From: Eimeria necatrix
Lineage: Eukaryota; Apicomplexa; Conoidasida; Eucoccidiorida; Eimeriidae
NCBI RefSeq assembly: GCF_000499385.1
Contig: NW_013655000.1
Location: forward strand, 62,001-126,000
Length of the DNA stretch: 64,000 bases
Reading direction: 5' to 3'
Shown here: positions 11,149 to 23,000 of the stretch, piece by piece
Layout: each line of letters begins with the position of its first letter
How positions within the stretch are numbered: position 1 is the first letter of the stretch
Notes under the pieces: model-generated
What the model saw: the letters and a program-made list of their open reading frames with translations, nothing else
Database searches by the model: none
What the model was told of the DNA's origin: nothing
Program-made: the position numbers and the translations under genes

Positions 11149-14100
11149 TTATGTCATAGGGCTTCGAACCTCTGCAGTTGCTGTAATGTCTTGATCCAAG
11201 CTGCCTTCCCCTTCCTCATCTTCGCCCTCTTCGCCATCTCTCCTGCGAAGAAACCCTCGACCACAAGTATCACGGTGGGTAGCCTAAGCCCTGATGAGGC
11301 TGGGCCTGTGTGCGTTCGAGACCAAATCAGACTAGGAAGTGTCTTAGGTCTTGCCCACAAACTTCCAGGCGTAAATGTATCGCCTAGGCGCCAGGCTTAG
11401 GGTCTAGGGGGCCCACGCTGCTTGTTTACACTTACGCTGCTTTGTGTCCGCCCAAACGGAATGCCAGAAGGCCCACAAGCAAAATCAGCTGAATCCAAAA
11501 GACACAAGAACGCAAGACGAAAAGCAAGAGAGGTGTGCCAAAGAATAAAAACAGGAAAACAAGCAAGAATGGGAGGGGTCAGAGGCGGGTAGAAAAAACC
11601 GATCAATGAGTAAAAGCTCGAAAAGGATGCACCCAGAAAATAACCGGAGTGAGGGTCGAACAGCAAAGCGCCAATGCAAAGAAATACAGGCAAAAAGGAC
11701 AACATTGACACGCAATGAATTCGAAACAGAGAGCAAACACGTAGGCAATTCTCAAAAAATAATGGAGTCGGCTGCTAAAGTGTTTGGCTCGTCCTGTTTG
11801 TCCATAGCATTCACCAGACCAAAGAAGTCCGTGGCCTTTGCCGGAACCGCGCTGTCACCCTGCACAAGCATCCGAAGAGCATTCACACCAATATTCAGCA
11901 TTTGAAAAGTGTGCTTTCGCAAGTAAGTACAACACTAACCTTTCCATCCTAAACAGTTTGCAGCAGCAACCGCAGCTGGTGCTTTCTCCGCTGTCACGGC
12001 TCTAGAGTGCATGGTGCCTCCTTAATGCCTGGTCCTAAAGCCCTAAACCCTAACCCTAGGCCCGAAACCATACCTCGAGGTAGCTTACCACAATCAGCGG
12101 AGAGTAGAAGGCCATTGAAGTCAACGGAAGGCGAACAGTCATCACGAGGAACAATACTGTGGCTCCACAGTGTTTCAAAACCTGCGAAAACACCCTAAAC
12201 CAGAATCCCTTGAGGCACCTTTGTAAGATATAAGCCCCGGACTTCCGGATAAATGGCAACAGGAAGACGAAGCAGAGCTAGCGGCTACCTTTAAAGGCTT
12301 CATCCTGAATTCCAGGCCGTCAACCTTGACTTACAAGCATCGAGCAGACATTGTATATTAAGTTGAACAAGACATAAATGAAAACTTCAATCTGAGCACC
12401 GCAGACACGCCCAGACCTTGAACATACAACGACGCAGCTGTGGGAATAGTCCAGGTCCACTTCGCAGCTTCTAGGTTAAAAGGGTCACTGGCAGTTCTAG
12501 GGTATACCTACCCATGCCCCCTGGCAAGAATCACAGGGAACTCCTGTGAGGAAGCCACAATCCTGTGCAGAGAAATCACAGAAAGCCTAGGGAGCGAATG
12601 CTGTGGTGGAAGACAAACAGGAAGTCGTGTAAAGATACAACGAAAACGCCAGACAAAAGCGCGTAAAGAGAAGTGCAGCAAAAGCGCGTAAAGAGAAGTG
12701 CAGCAGTCCTCAAATATCTCATCTCGGAGTCAAAGAAAAAATACTAACGTATCTCTGGCTACCCGCGTAAATCAGAGAAGCAGAGACACATCGACAAGAT
12801 GGCAAGTCAAGGAGTGCCATGCAAGAAAGATGAATATTAACGGGCAAGGACGAAGGCACAAGCGGAGCCATAGGCAGAGACTTAATCAGAGGCACTATGA
12901 AGGGATCAAGTTAGGCAAACGCATAAACACAAGCAAAGAAGTTGAGCATTACAGGAGAGGTGCAGACACACGCAGGAACAGAAATAACTCAAGAAGGCCT
13001 TACAGGTGGCACAATAGTGTCCGTTCCAATCAGGCATTTGCCACCATCCAGCAAGCGGTCCCACAATTCCCCCAATGGAACACCTTCTACGATCCAAGAA
13101 GACACACAAAGATGGAGCACATGGACAAGGAAGGGAGCACATTGACTGGGATATAAGTGCAAAACCTTTCAGTATAAACGGGCTGAAGCAGTAGAAAGGG
13201 TAGCTATTCGTGAGGCAGGATCTGCAAGTGTTGTTTTTAAGCCATTTCTAGGGTTGGAGGCCAACCCATTTTTAGTGTTGGCTGTTAAAGCTTTAGGGCC
13301 TTCAGCTGCACCATGTACCCTTTCCGAGAAGTGGAAGAGATGTGAGCGGCAAGAGGACAAACCCGACAAAAAATTGAAAGAGGGCCACCCAGAACTGCAG
13401 AAATGAAGTATTCATTTGGACGCCCCGGAAAGCTATCTCCTTCACCACGTATGACAGACTGCTGGGCTGTGCGTACACCCCACACGTCACAGCAACTTCA
13501 AAAATTTACCTCGAAGCGCGCAAACCTGTGCATTCTCCGCTGTTCCATCTGTCACCCTAACGCGCAAGTGCCTACAAAAATGCATTAGGCATGTGTGTCC
13601 ATTCTTGAGAGCACATGGAACGCCCGCCTACCCATGGGGCTGTATGCGCCACTTATTAGCATGAGTCCAGCAGAGTTGAGTCCCCGCACGCCCATTAGTG
13701 AGCAGAGAAACGAAAACAGAGAAGGAGAAGTGTTCGTGCAAGGAGTAAGTGGGTGGCGCTAAGAGCTTACAAGAATAGACAATAAAAATAAAAGGTTGAA
13801 AAAAGGAATATTGCTGCTGTCCTCTTTGCTTGGGTGCAACAACCCGGGACTCTCAACAACTAGGACACCAAATATAATCACCGCCGCCCCCAAGTGCTGG
13901 ATAGCGTTGTACCTGCACATCCACCCAAGCTCCTGAATTCTACCCCTTGAATCTGCCAATAATTGCATTTAAATGCAAACCACAAGCCAGCAGGGAGTCC
14001 ATACAGCTCCAGCGCGTGACGCTTTAAGCCCTAAACGAGAAAGCGTGCATGATGACCCTGAAATACCATCTCTAAATCCTAAACCCTCAATGCTGGAAGA

Positions 14101-15723
14101 CGCACTTCTTGCCCAGCATGAAGCGGCAGAGGATAAGCATCACTGGAATACCCAACTGAGACAAAACCACCTGCGCCGTCCCTGTTAAAGGTCTCAGAAA
14201 GGAAGCAAAGCACAGGCTTTAAGCTTCAAACCCTGAGCCCCATAAGTCCGGAGCAAATACAATAGTTATTTTTGCGTATTTTGGGGTCCGAGCTCTGGGG
14301 CTAAAACATAGAAGTGGGGCAGTTCCGGGGCTCCCTAGTTCTAGGGGAGCCCCAAGCTTCTTTGAATAGCAATCAAAGCACAAAACCCCGAATCTCAAAT
14401 GCTAAGCCCTGTGCGCTTGCACCCAAATCACCTGAAGTGTGGACGCCTCCTACGACCGACATAATGCCACAAACCCCGTCGAGACACCCCATCAGGGCGA
14501 AATTCTTTTTGGGAAAGCTTAACACCTCCTGAGCACAGTCACTTAGCCCTCAGCTCTAGGTCTCAGACCCTAGAGTATAAATTTGCTGCTAATGTGCAGC
14601 TCTCACCCTTAGGCCTTACACCCCAAATTCTACACCCCCAGCCCTTGCCTGCGACAGCTTCCCGACTGAGTATTGGTAGAGGCAGAAGGCGGCAAACACC
14701 GGGATGAAGACGAAGTTTGTGAGCTGGTTCAAAAATCCCGAATAATTCGGCATCTTGTCAAGCATGCGCCTGCAGATCCACTAAGTCGTAAAGTCCAAAC
14801 CCTTAACCCTAAACCGTAAAACTAGGGTTCCCGGTGGCACAGCGGGCTTTCCAGAAACATAAACGCACGGAACTGATGCAATTAGTTTCAGCCTTGCAGC
14901 GTGGAGTTTATGCCCTATGACTGAAAGCTTTGAGATGGCCTCTAGGGGCTCAGGACTCAGTGCCAAAGCCTCACTTGAAGGCTATGGTGTTCCCAGTGGA
15001 GGAAACCAGAAGCCCTGCGGTGTAGAGGAGTACCTTCAGCTGCCTTTCGTTAGTCTTAATCCAGAAAAGCAGAAACCTCAGGCCCAAAGCAAGCCGCCGG
15101 CGTACTAGGTTAAAGTACACACTCAGCCACCATGCAATTCTTTCCAAACGGGACCTCCAGCCTTCAAGGCCCCGCCCCCAACGAGGCCTCCCTTGATAAC
15201 CTCGCGGAGACCCCCTAAAGCGCGACCCCGGGGAGGTGCTTTCCCCTTCATCTGCGCTGCTGCCTGACTCTGCGTCGGTCAGGTGGACATATACCTCGCG
15301 GTCAGCAGCAACTTGCGAGAAAACCGCTTGCCCCTGGCTGCCCCTTCGAGGTCCCCTGAGGTTGAGGGTACTTGTCATGTCTTCTTTGACACTGGCCTGG
15401 GGAGTGGTTGCACGGGTTGGCTCCTCGTAGGAGTAGGACTCTGCAGGGAAACCCCCCTGGGGCCCCCTCGCTGGGCCCCTGGAATCCGCCCTTGGGCCCC
15501 CCATGTCAGCAGGGAACCTATGCATACCTGAGGTGGCTCCCTGAGTAGCAGGCTGAGCTGCATTAGCTCCTGCAGGACTGATTCCACGGCGGGAACCATC
15601 CGTGGTAGACGAAGGCGAGGGCGAGGACCAGCAGATGGGGCCCCCAGGGTCTCCCCTGCACGAGCCCGCGTGAGACCCCCTGGAGCGAGAGGGACTCTGA
15701 CGCTCCCTTGGGGGGCTAGGCAT
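11149..15723 (-). CDS. CRT: CRT-family (chloroquine resistance transporter) protein, 13 exons
   Basis: Exons (high to low): 15723-14975, 14769-14649, 14528-14432, 14181-14106, 13912-13771, 13466-13319, 13086-13004, 12562-12512, 12391-12335, 12181-12089, 11859-11815, 11488-11436, 11242-11149. All phases agree, giving 602 residues from an ATG at 15723 to TAA at 11151-11149. Exon 1 encodes a Ser/Gly/Pro-rich N-terminus of about 200 residues and the first membrane helix (GNTIAFKR). Later signatures of the family are MPNYSGFLNQLTNFVFIPVF, MGCLDGVCGIM...TSG, VVLSQLGIPVM, HLGAAVIIFGVLVVE, a KEIAF loop, LQFWVALFQFFVGFVLLPL, the Cys-bearing loop (CLIG, then DCGF...CDSCQGAW), LFNLIYNV and an acidic C-terminal tail. 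PfCRT is a drug/metabolite-superfamily carrier of the digestive-vacuole membrane and also has 13 exons; in coccidia the homologue sits in a lysosome-like plant-type vacuole. Transport of peptides or basic solutes is inferred by homology. Intron 2 uses a GC donor (CAG|GCAAGG). The residue aligned with PfCRT Lys76 is Thr246. Confidence 0.93.
12041..12058 (-). repeat. telomere-like repeat inside a CRT intron
   Basis: CCCTAAACCCTAACCCTA lies in the intron between CRT exons 10 and 11. Similar degenerate copies are in other CRT introns (about 14075-14090 and 14800-14818). Confidence 0.7.
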
Positions 15724-17026
15724 TGCTAGGAGCCCAGAACGTGCACCAGTATTTGTCTGAGAAATGTCTAACCAACGGAAGCACCAGCTGTGAAGTGTCC
15801 GTACAACTGAGGGGTGCCGGCCGTTCCCCCAGTTCAATGAAGGCGTCCACGCCGTTAACACAGGCTTAAAAAAAGAGGATAGTCGTCGACTGGACCCACA
15901 TTTAATCTCAAGGGAAGAACAAGGGATACAAAGAAGAGGCAGCGTGCATGCAGGCAGTCTAACAACTGAACACCAGGTGTTAGATATTTCACTGCTCTAC
16001 AGGAAACAGTTCGGCACTATAATAACAGATAAACTATATAAATCTGGACTGGGAGGGATTAATGACCGTCTGATGAGGTGCACATACGCAACAGGCGCAA
16101 CTAGCAGCCCGGTGGACAATGCGGAAAGCATACGCGGTTTGTCGGTTTGCGGTAATAGTACACTTTTGGGACCTGCGTTTGAAGAGGCCTGCATTTAGGC
16201 TGGTCTGTTAATTGCGGAAACATTGAGTTTCGCCTTAGTATCTTCCTCTGCCGCTCCGTACAGGTGCTCCTCCATGGTGTCCAGTGGTGCTTACGGGCCC
16301 GTCTGGCCCGTCTTAAAAGCGTGGTTGCCTTCTTTAACATTCAGGGCCAGTCTGTCCCATAATTGGCAACCTTACATAGAATTAAGGGAACTGAAGTCTC
16401 ATCGGCCACTGTATGAAGATGAGAATCCACAATATTTCCTGCTGAGGAGCCTGCCAGCGGAGCAGAGGCCTCAACAGAAGGCCGAATCCCCCATGGAGCA
16501 CGTAGTTACGGGCTCAGATAAACTACAACTTGGCTAGAGCGTTTTTGTTTGCACCTACGGGGCCCGCACACGTATGCGTCGCCGCCGCTGGGCAGCTAGG
16601 CCCAGTGGACGAAACCGTACTTGCCGCCCTATGGTGCTCTGTGTTGGCCTGACAGCCAGAGTCGAAACACCTTGCGATACAGGCTGGCAGGGGCCCGACA
16701 CGGAGAGCCCAGGGAACCTTCGTTTCGGAGGCGGGCTGTGGGCAGTGACGCTGCCAAGTAGGTAATTGGACACTCTAACCGTGAAAGTTCTGTAGTTAGG
16801 GACCGATTTATTGAGTATCAGTGGCATCTGTGTCGAACTAAACCGCACTTAACATGTTCGCAGCCTTACAATGGCAACTAACGGTTGAAAATGGAGCGCT
16901 TGTGCAGTGCCTTGGAAGTATGGCAGCCTTAGCTGCCTTTGCTAGCATTTACGTATCTGCGCTGGCGTTGGCTCCCTTCTACCATGTCTTCGCATACATC
17001 GGAAAACAAACACACTGGTTTTGCCT
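15724..17026. other. spacer upstream of the CRT gene
   Basis: About 1.3 kb lies between the CRT start and the 3' end of the adaptor-like gene, both on the minus strand. It should hold the CRT promoter and 5' UTR. ORFs on both strands (for example near 16223-16537 plus and 16555-16848 minus) have no recognisable product, and I see no clear regulatory motif. Confidence 0.4.
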
Positions 17027-20000
17027 TTAAGGGGAGGCTAGCTTTTCCGGAGTCTTCAGTGGTGGTCCGTTGATCAAGGACCCCCTAGGGTGGCCCGCAG
17101 AGAGCGCTAGTGCATAGCAACTCGAGAAGAAGGCGTCGAGGTAGCCCAGCGCTTCCCACCTGTCTGTAGCACAGCGAACTAAAGTGGTTTTGGGGGAAAC
17201 AGTGAACTTGAACAACAAGTGGTAGCGCGGAGGGAGGAAGATAAGTGCACGCATTGTATCTAGTTGCGGCCCAGTTGCAGGGGACTGCACCGGGATTCCT
17301 GAAGCCTCAGTAGAGGGGGCATCCAGCCCGCCCTGCACGCTTCTTTCGGTGTCTGTAGAATCTTTGAGGATATCTCTGTAAGGGACTTGGCCGTCGAAAT
17401 AGTCATCCAGGAATACGTCGAATGAAGCAGTATCAGCATTACCTGCCATCTGTGAGACTTCTGCTGCTTGCCAGTCTACCCCCTGAAGAGCCCCTTGGCC
17501 AGAAACGCTCTCCGGCACGGACGGCGAACTCGGCTCTTCTGCTAATGTGGCACCACCTAGGGGAGGGGCTCCTAATGCAAATGCTGCCGAAGAAGCCTCA
17601 CATGCCTCAGCTAGAGGTTCCGGGTCCTCGTGTAGGTACTGGTCCTGCTTGCATGCGCAGACACCAGGCATCGGCTACGGCTACAGTGTCGCATGTATCG
17701 AACGTAACCAATCGATGCACTTGTGGAAGGGCTGAACGCAGAGCTTTTATGCCCTAGAACCCAGGGCACTACGTGTGTGCAGAGCAGCATGCACCCACAC
17801 GCGTGCAGTCGCTTGCATGTGCCTTGTCGTAAGAAAAGGACGAGGCCTCAAGCGAAAAAGGCATAGAGATGCCGCTAAGACATTCGCTTCGTAAAAGCAC
17901 GAAAACGCACCCGACAGAAGTCGAAGGCTTCTGTCTCTACTGAGAAGTCTTCTTCAATTAGAAAGGGTCTCAAAGACATTTCAATCATTTGCTTCACCAC
18001 TGTGCTCTTTAAGTCAAGCGTCTGTACACACCGTAAAGGCATAAGAGCTCCAAATCCAGCTTTCCGAGCAGAAACAACCAGGAACACAATCTGGAAACCC
18101 CTAGAGTGAGGTATAGTGGCAGGATCCAAATCTGATGCACACGCCAGCAGATCTTAGTAGCACTACGAAATCGCTCGTTCTAGGCTGTACACCGCAAAGT
18201 GCGAACCTTGACCGATTTAGCAGTATCCGTCTTCTTCCATATCGCATCAAAAAGAACGGCACGGAATTCGGGGGGAGCGCAGACCTGAGTGCCCACAGTG
18301 ACCCGGAGACACACGCAGCAGAAAGACGCAAAAACCCACCATCAAGCTGACCAGAGAGATGCGTCGAATGCGACTGAATGCTACTCTTTACAAGAGAAAA
18401 TCCCACATAAGGTCACTCACATACAGAAAACCACAGACTACGTCCAGCAGAAAGAGTCGTACAGTCAGCGGCATCAGCAATAAGTAAAACAGCAAATGCG
18501 CAGACCGGCAGGAAAAGGTCCTGAAAGGAAACAGAAAAGGGCGGCAAGCTGCCCGAGTACGTGGCGCCTCTTTCATCACTGAATCGAACCCCCACAGAGA
18601 TGACGGTGGGCACAGGCTCAAGGGGCTCAAGCCTAAACACATAAGCTTCAGAGCGCAAGCAGGCGCAATCCCTCAGCTGCTGACCATCTGTGGTCTAACG
18701 AAACAGAATGAAAGCACGAACAATCAGAATACTCGAGAACGCATTTAGTCTTTCTGCTGCTGGCCTCGCTGTCGGTGGTTTTCAGTGACACGCACTGCAG
18801 ACACGGCGAACAGATAACAGAAAGTACAGCGAGCGGCAGCCTTGGCAGCAGCGCCAACAGTAGCAGTGCCAGCAGCTGCAGCTCATACTTGAGGATTATT
18901 TCGTAATTAAAGGGAAATGCATCCTCAGAGGCCTCTTGGAGTATCTTCTCTTCATTTTTCGTAAGGGGGCTCCACGCCTCCGCCTGAGACCCTACCGCAG
19001 GCCCTGCTTCAGGCCCTGCTATAGGGCTTTGCAAGAAAGGTATGCAAACACTGTGGAGCGGACGGTAATGGGGAGAGTGAGAGAAGAACAACTCAATAGA
19101 GTACAGAGCGCTCAGGCTAAAGGATCCCTGAGAGCCCCAAATTGAGAGCGAGGGGGCCCCACCCAGTTCAGCTCCAGCCGAGGCCCCAGTTCCGTCCAGG
19201 GACTTATGCACGCCCGAAAGGGGTGCTCCTATAGCCCTCAAGCGAAACGGCAGGCAAACGGAAAAGGAGTGAGAGGCCAAGAAGTTGTAGTAAGCCGCCA
19301 CTGCTGAAGGCCCCTGTAACAATTCACGAGGACCACCCCAGCAAACCCCGGTTGGGAGCGCCTCTTTATCAGATGGGGTTATCCTGACGTATGTCAGCGC
19401 CTGCACGAGAGACATGAAGCATGAGCATACAAATGCGCTAATACAAGCAGCAGCAGCGTCGACCAGCGAACAGACATCGGCTTTTGAATAGTATCTGACT
19501 GCGTGGGCCAACGTGGCGATTTAAATGAAAACAAAAGCAACAAGAACAGCAACCGCAGGAGTCGCTGAGCCAGTGAAAACTACCTCGATGGCAGGGCCTC
19601 CGTGCATCTGGTTGTATACAGCTTCAAAACAAGCCTTCTGCTTGTCTAAGTCCTGAAGCTCTGCCTGAAGAGGGTTCGTAGGCGCCTCGTGTGCTTCTGC
19701 AAGGCCTCCTTCAAGGCCCCCTGGGGGGCTCTTTGGAGTGAGGAAGAAAGCAGATTGCTCGTCTAGCAGCCCACAGAGAAGCCGGCGCTCTCGTGTGGAT
19801 TTGCAGAGAGAAAGGAATGGCACAGAGCCATTAAATCTGTGCAAACACAGAGATAACTTCGGTTGATAACAGAGCTCATGGTTTAGGGCTTACAGCTTAT
19901 GTGCAGCGCCGCACCGTTCGCGCGCAGACACAAAACTGGAAACGAGCAGGAATCTAAATCTCCAGTGCAGGAGAAGCGCAGCTTTGACGAGAAACATCAG

Positions 20001-23000
20001 CTACACCGGTTCAAGCAGTAGCAGGCAATAGCTAACAGGTAACAACCGTAGCAATGCGAGTGGCGGCAGCACAGCCAATGGTGCCAGCAACATCCAGCAT
20101 GGCTCTATAAAATGAAACCACTGCGCTGAAGGACTGCAACAGTGAGGGCACTTTGGGCCTATGATGTCCCTCCACCACCAGCAGCAACTTTGACAGCAGC
20201 ACGGGGCATACTGGCAACAGCACAGGCACAAGACTAGGAGGGGAAGGGAGGCGGTGGCGTACCAAGCAGTGTGAAACTACCTGCTTCCTAAGCTACGGTA
20301 CTCACCGGAACTGCGGCGGGGAGACATGAGAAAGATAGCGCTCGACGAGTGGCTCTGGTTCGCCTCCCTGTGGGGTCAGCAGCGCCACTGCAGCAGCAGC
20401 AACCGAAACATTTAAAGCATAAGGTCCCACCGGCAGCACAGCAGCGGCAAAAACTGAAAGGCAATATGCGCACTGCTTGTTTCCTGCAGCCTCGGCTGCA
20501 ACATCAACATTCGGGCCTGCATTAATAGCATCAGCTGCAGCAGCGTCTCACTGAGTGCATTGGCGCTGGCGTTGTTAAGTGCTCGCAGCAGAAGCTCAGC
20601 TTCTTGCCGGGTGTCCAATTCCCCAGGGCCCAGGGAGATCGTCTGAAGAAACTCTCCGACGCCGTCTCTAACTTCAGTGCTCCCTCTGTGGGTCAACAGC
20701 AGCTGCAGCAGCAACGGCAAAAACAGTAGCAGCTGTCACGGACAGCCAAATGATCAGCTGAAAAAGCTTTTGCAAGGAGCCTCTGTCGGCAGTCAAATGA
20801 TTAGTGTCTGCCCTTCACACTTTGGATATGTCATGCAGCCCGTCTTCACAATAACACCAGATTTTAAGGCCTTATGCTCTCTATAGGCGCCTCCTGTATT
20901 TCGTTCGTAAATGCACCTGTTTAGTCACCGCGAGGACACAAAGGGCAGCATGCCAGCTGCGGGAACTGTCTCCTTTATCTGCTGCGGTAGCTGTAAGACT
21001 CAGGCGTCTGAGGAGGGGCAAAAGTCGCTGGGGCGGAATGATGGGGTAGACCGATAGCTCAAAAATCAAGGGAGAAAAACAAACTAAGTCCTCGGGGGGC
21101 TCAATGGTCTCCAGAAAGTATACAAGAGGAAGCAACAGAGACTCGCAGACTGAAGAAAGCGTGATAGTCCACAAACACCGGCCGCTGAGACGGGGCCCCT
21201 TGTACGCAGCTGCAGCAGTAGCTGCAGCAGCGCGGGAGGCATGGTGTAGCAGCAGCAATACGCTTGGCCCGAGCTCTACAGGGTGGCACCTGGAACCGCC
21301 GACAGCAACACCACAACCAACGCAGCATTTCAGTTTCCCATGTTGCTGTTCTTACTTTAAGGGATCATTTCGCCGCAATAGAAACACGAGCAGATGCAGC
21401 AGGATCAGTTACTCAAGCTTCCAGATCGCTCTTTCCAGAGTGTATCCATCTCTGTGGAATCATAAGGTCAGCCGGGCGCTTGTGGTTCCAACAAGGCGTC
21501 TGCGGGCACCTCTAGGCTACAAGGCAATTACAGGCCTGCGAGACCCCCCAGACGACAATACCACTAGTGCCTCTGAAGACGCAATGGCCTTTAAGGAGCC
21601 CTTTGACTTTGTGTGGTTACCTGAGGTGCTCGCAGAGAAACGCCTGCAACTGAGGGCTGTAGAGATGAGGCATGAGAACGCTCCTTAGCAGGAACCTAAA
21701 AACTACAGCATGAATTTCCGGGGCTTTTCGGACGCATCTGAACTCGTACATGACTCCACAGACATCGTATAGGTTTGCTGGCGAGCCCTTTCTGGTGCTG
21801 CTGCGGCTGCTGCAGCGCAGCAGCAAAGCTTGCAGCAGGTGCTCCTTCACAGAAGGCGGGTCAGCTGCTGACGGGCAAAATACGGACGGGGAGGCCGAAG
21901 AAAATGCCGCTGAAAAATCAGGATGCTGCATTAAAGCCATGTACCACCTGCAAACACACTCCAAATCATGAAATCTAAACCGTTAACTCCAGAGGCTTCA
22001 AGCGAGTACCAAGTATTTACAGGGTGTAGGGAATCGGTTTAGTTCTACCTGATGCACAGAACGCGATCGTGTGGGCTAAGCGTTTGGTCTTGCAGTAGGC
22101 CCCTGAGTCTCTCTTCCAGGAGAACTGCGTGGGGCCCAACTGCTTTGGTGAATGGGCACCGCGCCCTTTGGGGGCACTGGCCGGAGCCCGTGGATGGGGG
22201 CCCCAGGGCCTCAACGAGGAGTGCCCACGCATGGATGAGGTGTAGACGAGATGAGAAGAGAAACGGCAGCAAGACATTAACTGATGAAAAGGCAGGTAGG
22301 CAGAGAAGGCTGCACACGCGAGACAAACAAAAGAAACACAATAAGACGCACCACGCAAAAGTCAATTCTCCATGACTCTCTGGGCTTGCGTATGAAGAGG
22401 CAGGGAGAAAGCCCCAACAACAGTAACTACCTCCACCCCTTCCTGCTTTGAGCAGGTATTCCCTTATTAATAAACGCTTCAAGGCCCTACCGAGAGAAGA
22501 AGGCAAGCTGCATGCATACGGACGCCTGCGCCCAATCCCCGTAGCCCCACAGCCCCTCCAGGACTAAAGCAAGCGCCTTCTTTAAGAAGAGAGTCAAAGA
22601 CCGCACCAGCCGCGGTGGCCTCGAGCTGGTGTTGCCTCTGCTGCTGCTGAGAGTAATGGAGGGAAGAGGCACGGGGGATACGCCGATCGAAGGGACTGAA
22701 GGCAAACGCAGGATGCACAAAATCGGGGCTCCTCAAATGCTGCACTTGCTGCTGCTGTTGCTTCTTCTATTGCTGCTGCTGCTGATGCTGCTCCTGAGGA
22801 AGCAGTTGGTGCCACTAATTCCCGTAGCCCAGCAGCTGTGCCCGCAGTTTCTGAAGCTTTGAGACTTAGGGTCCATCATGAGTGCGTCATACTTTTGTAA
22901 TGCAGATCCATCTGCGGAATTTCTCCTCCCTTTGTTCGTGCGTGTCCTAAAGGTCCTCCTGGAGGCCTTCCTGTGTGTGTCCCCTTGGTGTCAGGCTCCA

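Noticed and set aside
15944..16848. Short ORFs upstream of CRT on both strands
   Set aside because: No domain, no splice partner and no convincing start context; more likely promoter and 5' UTR.
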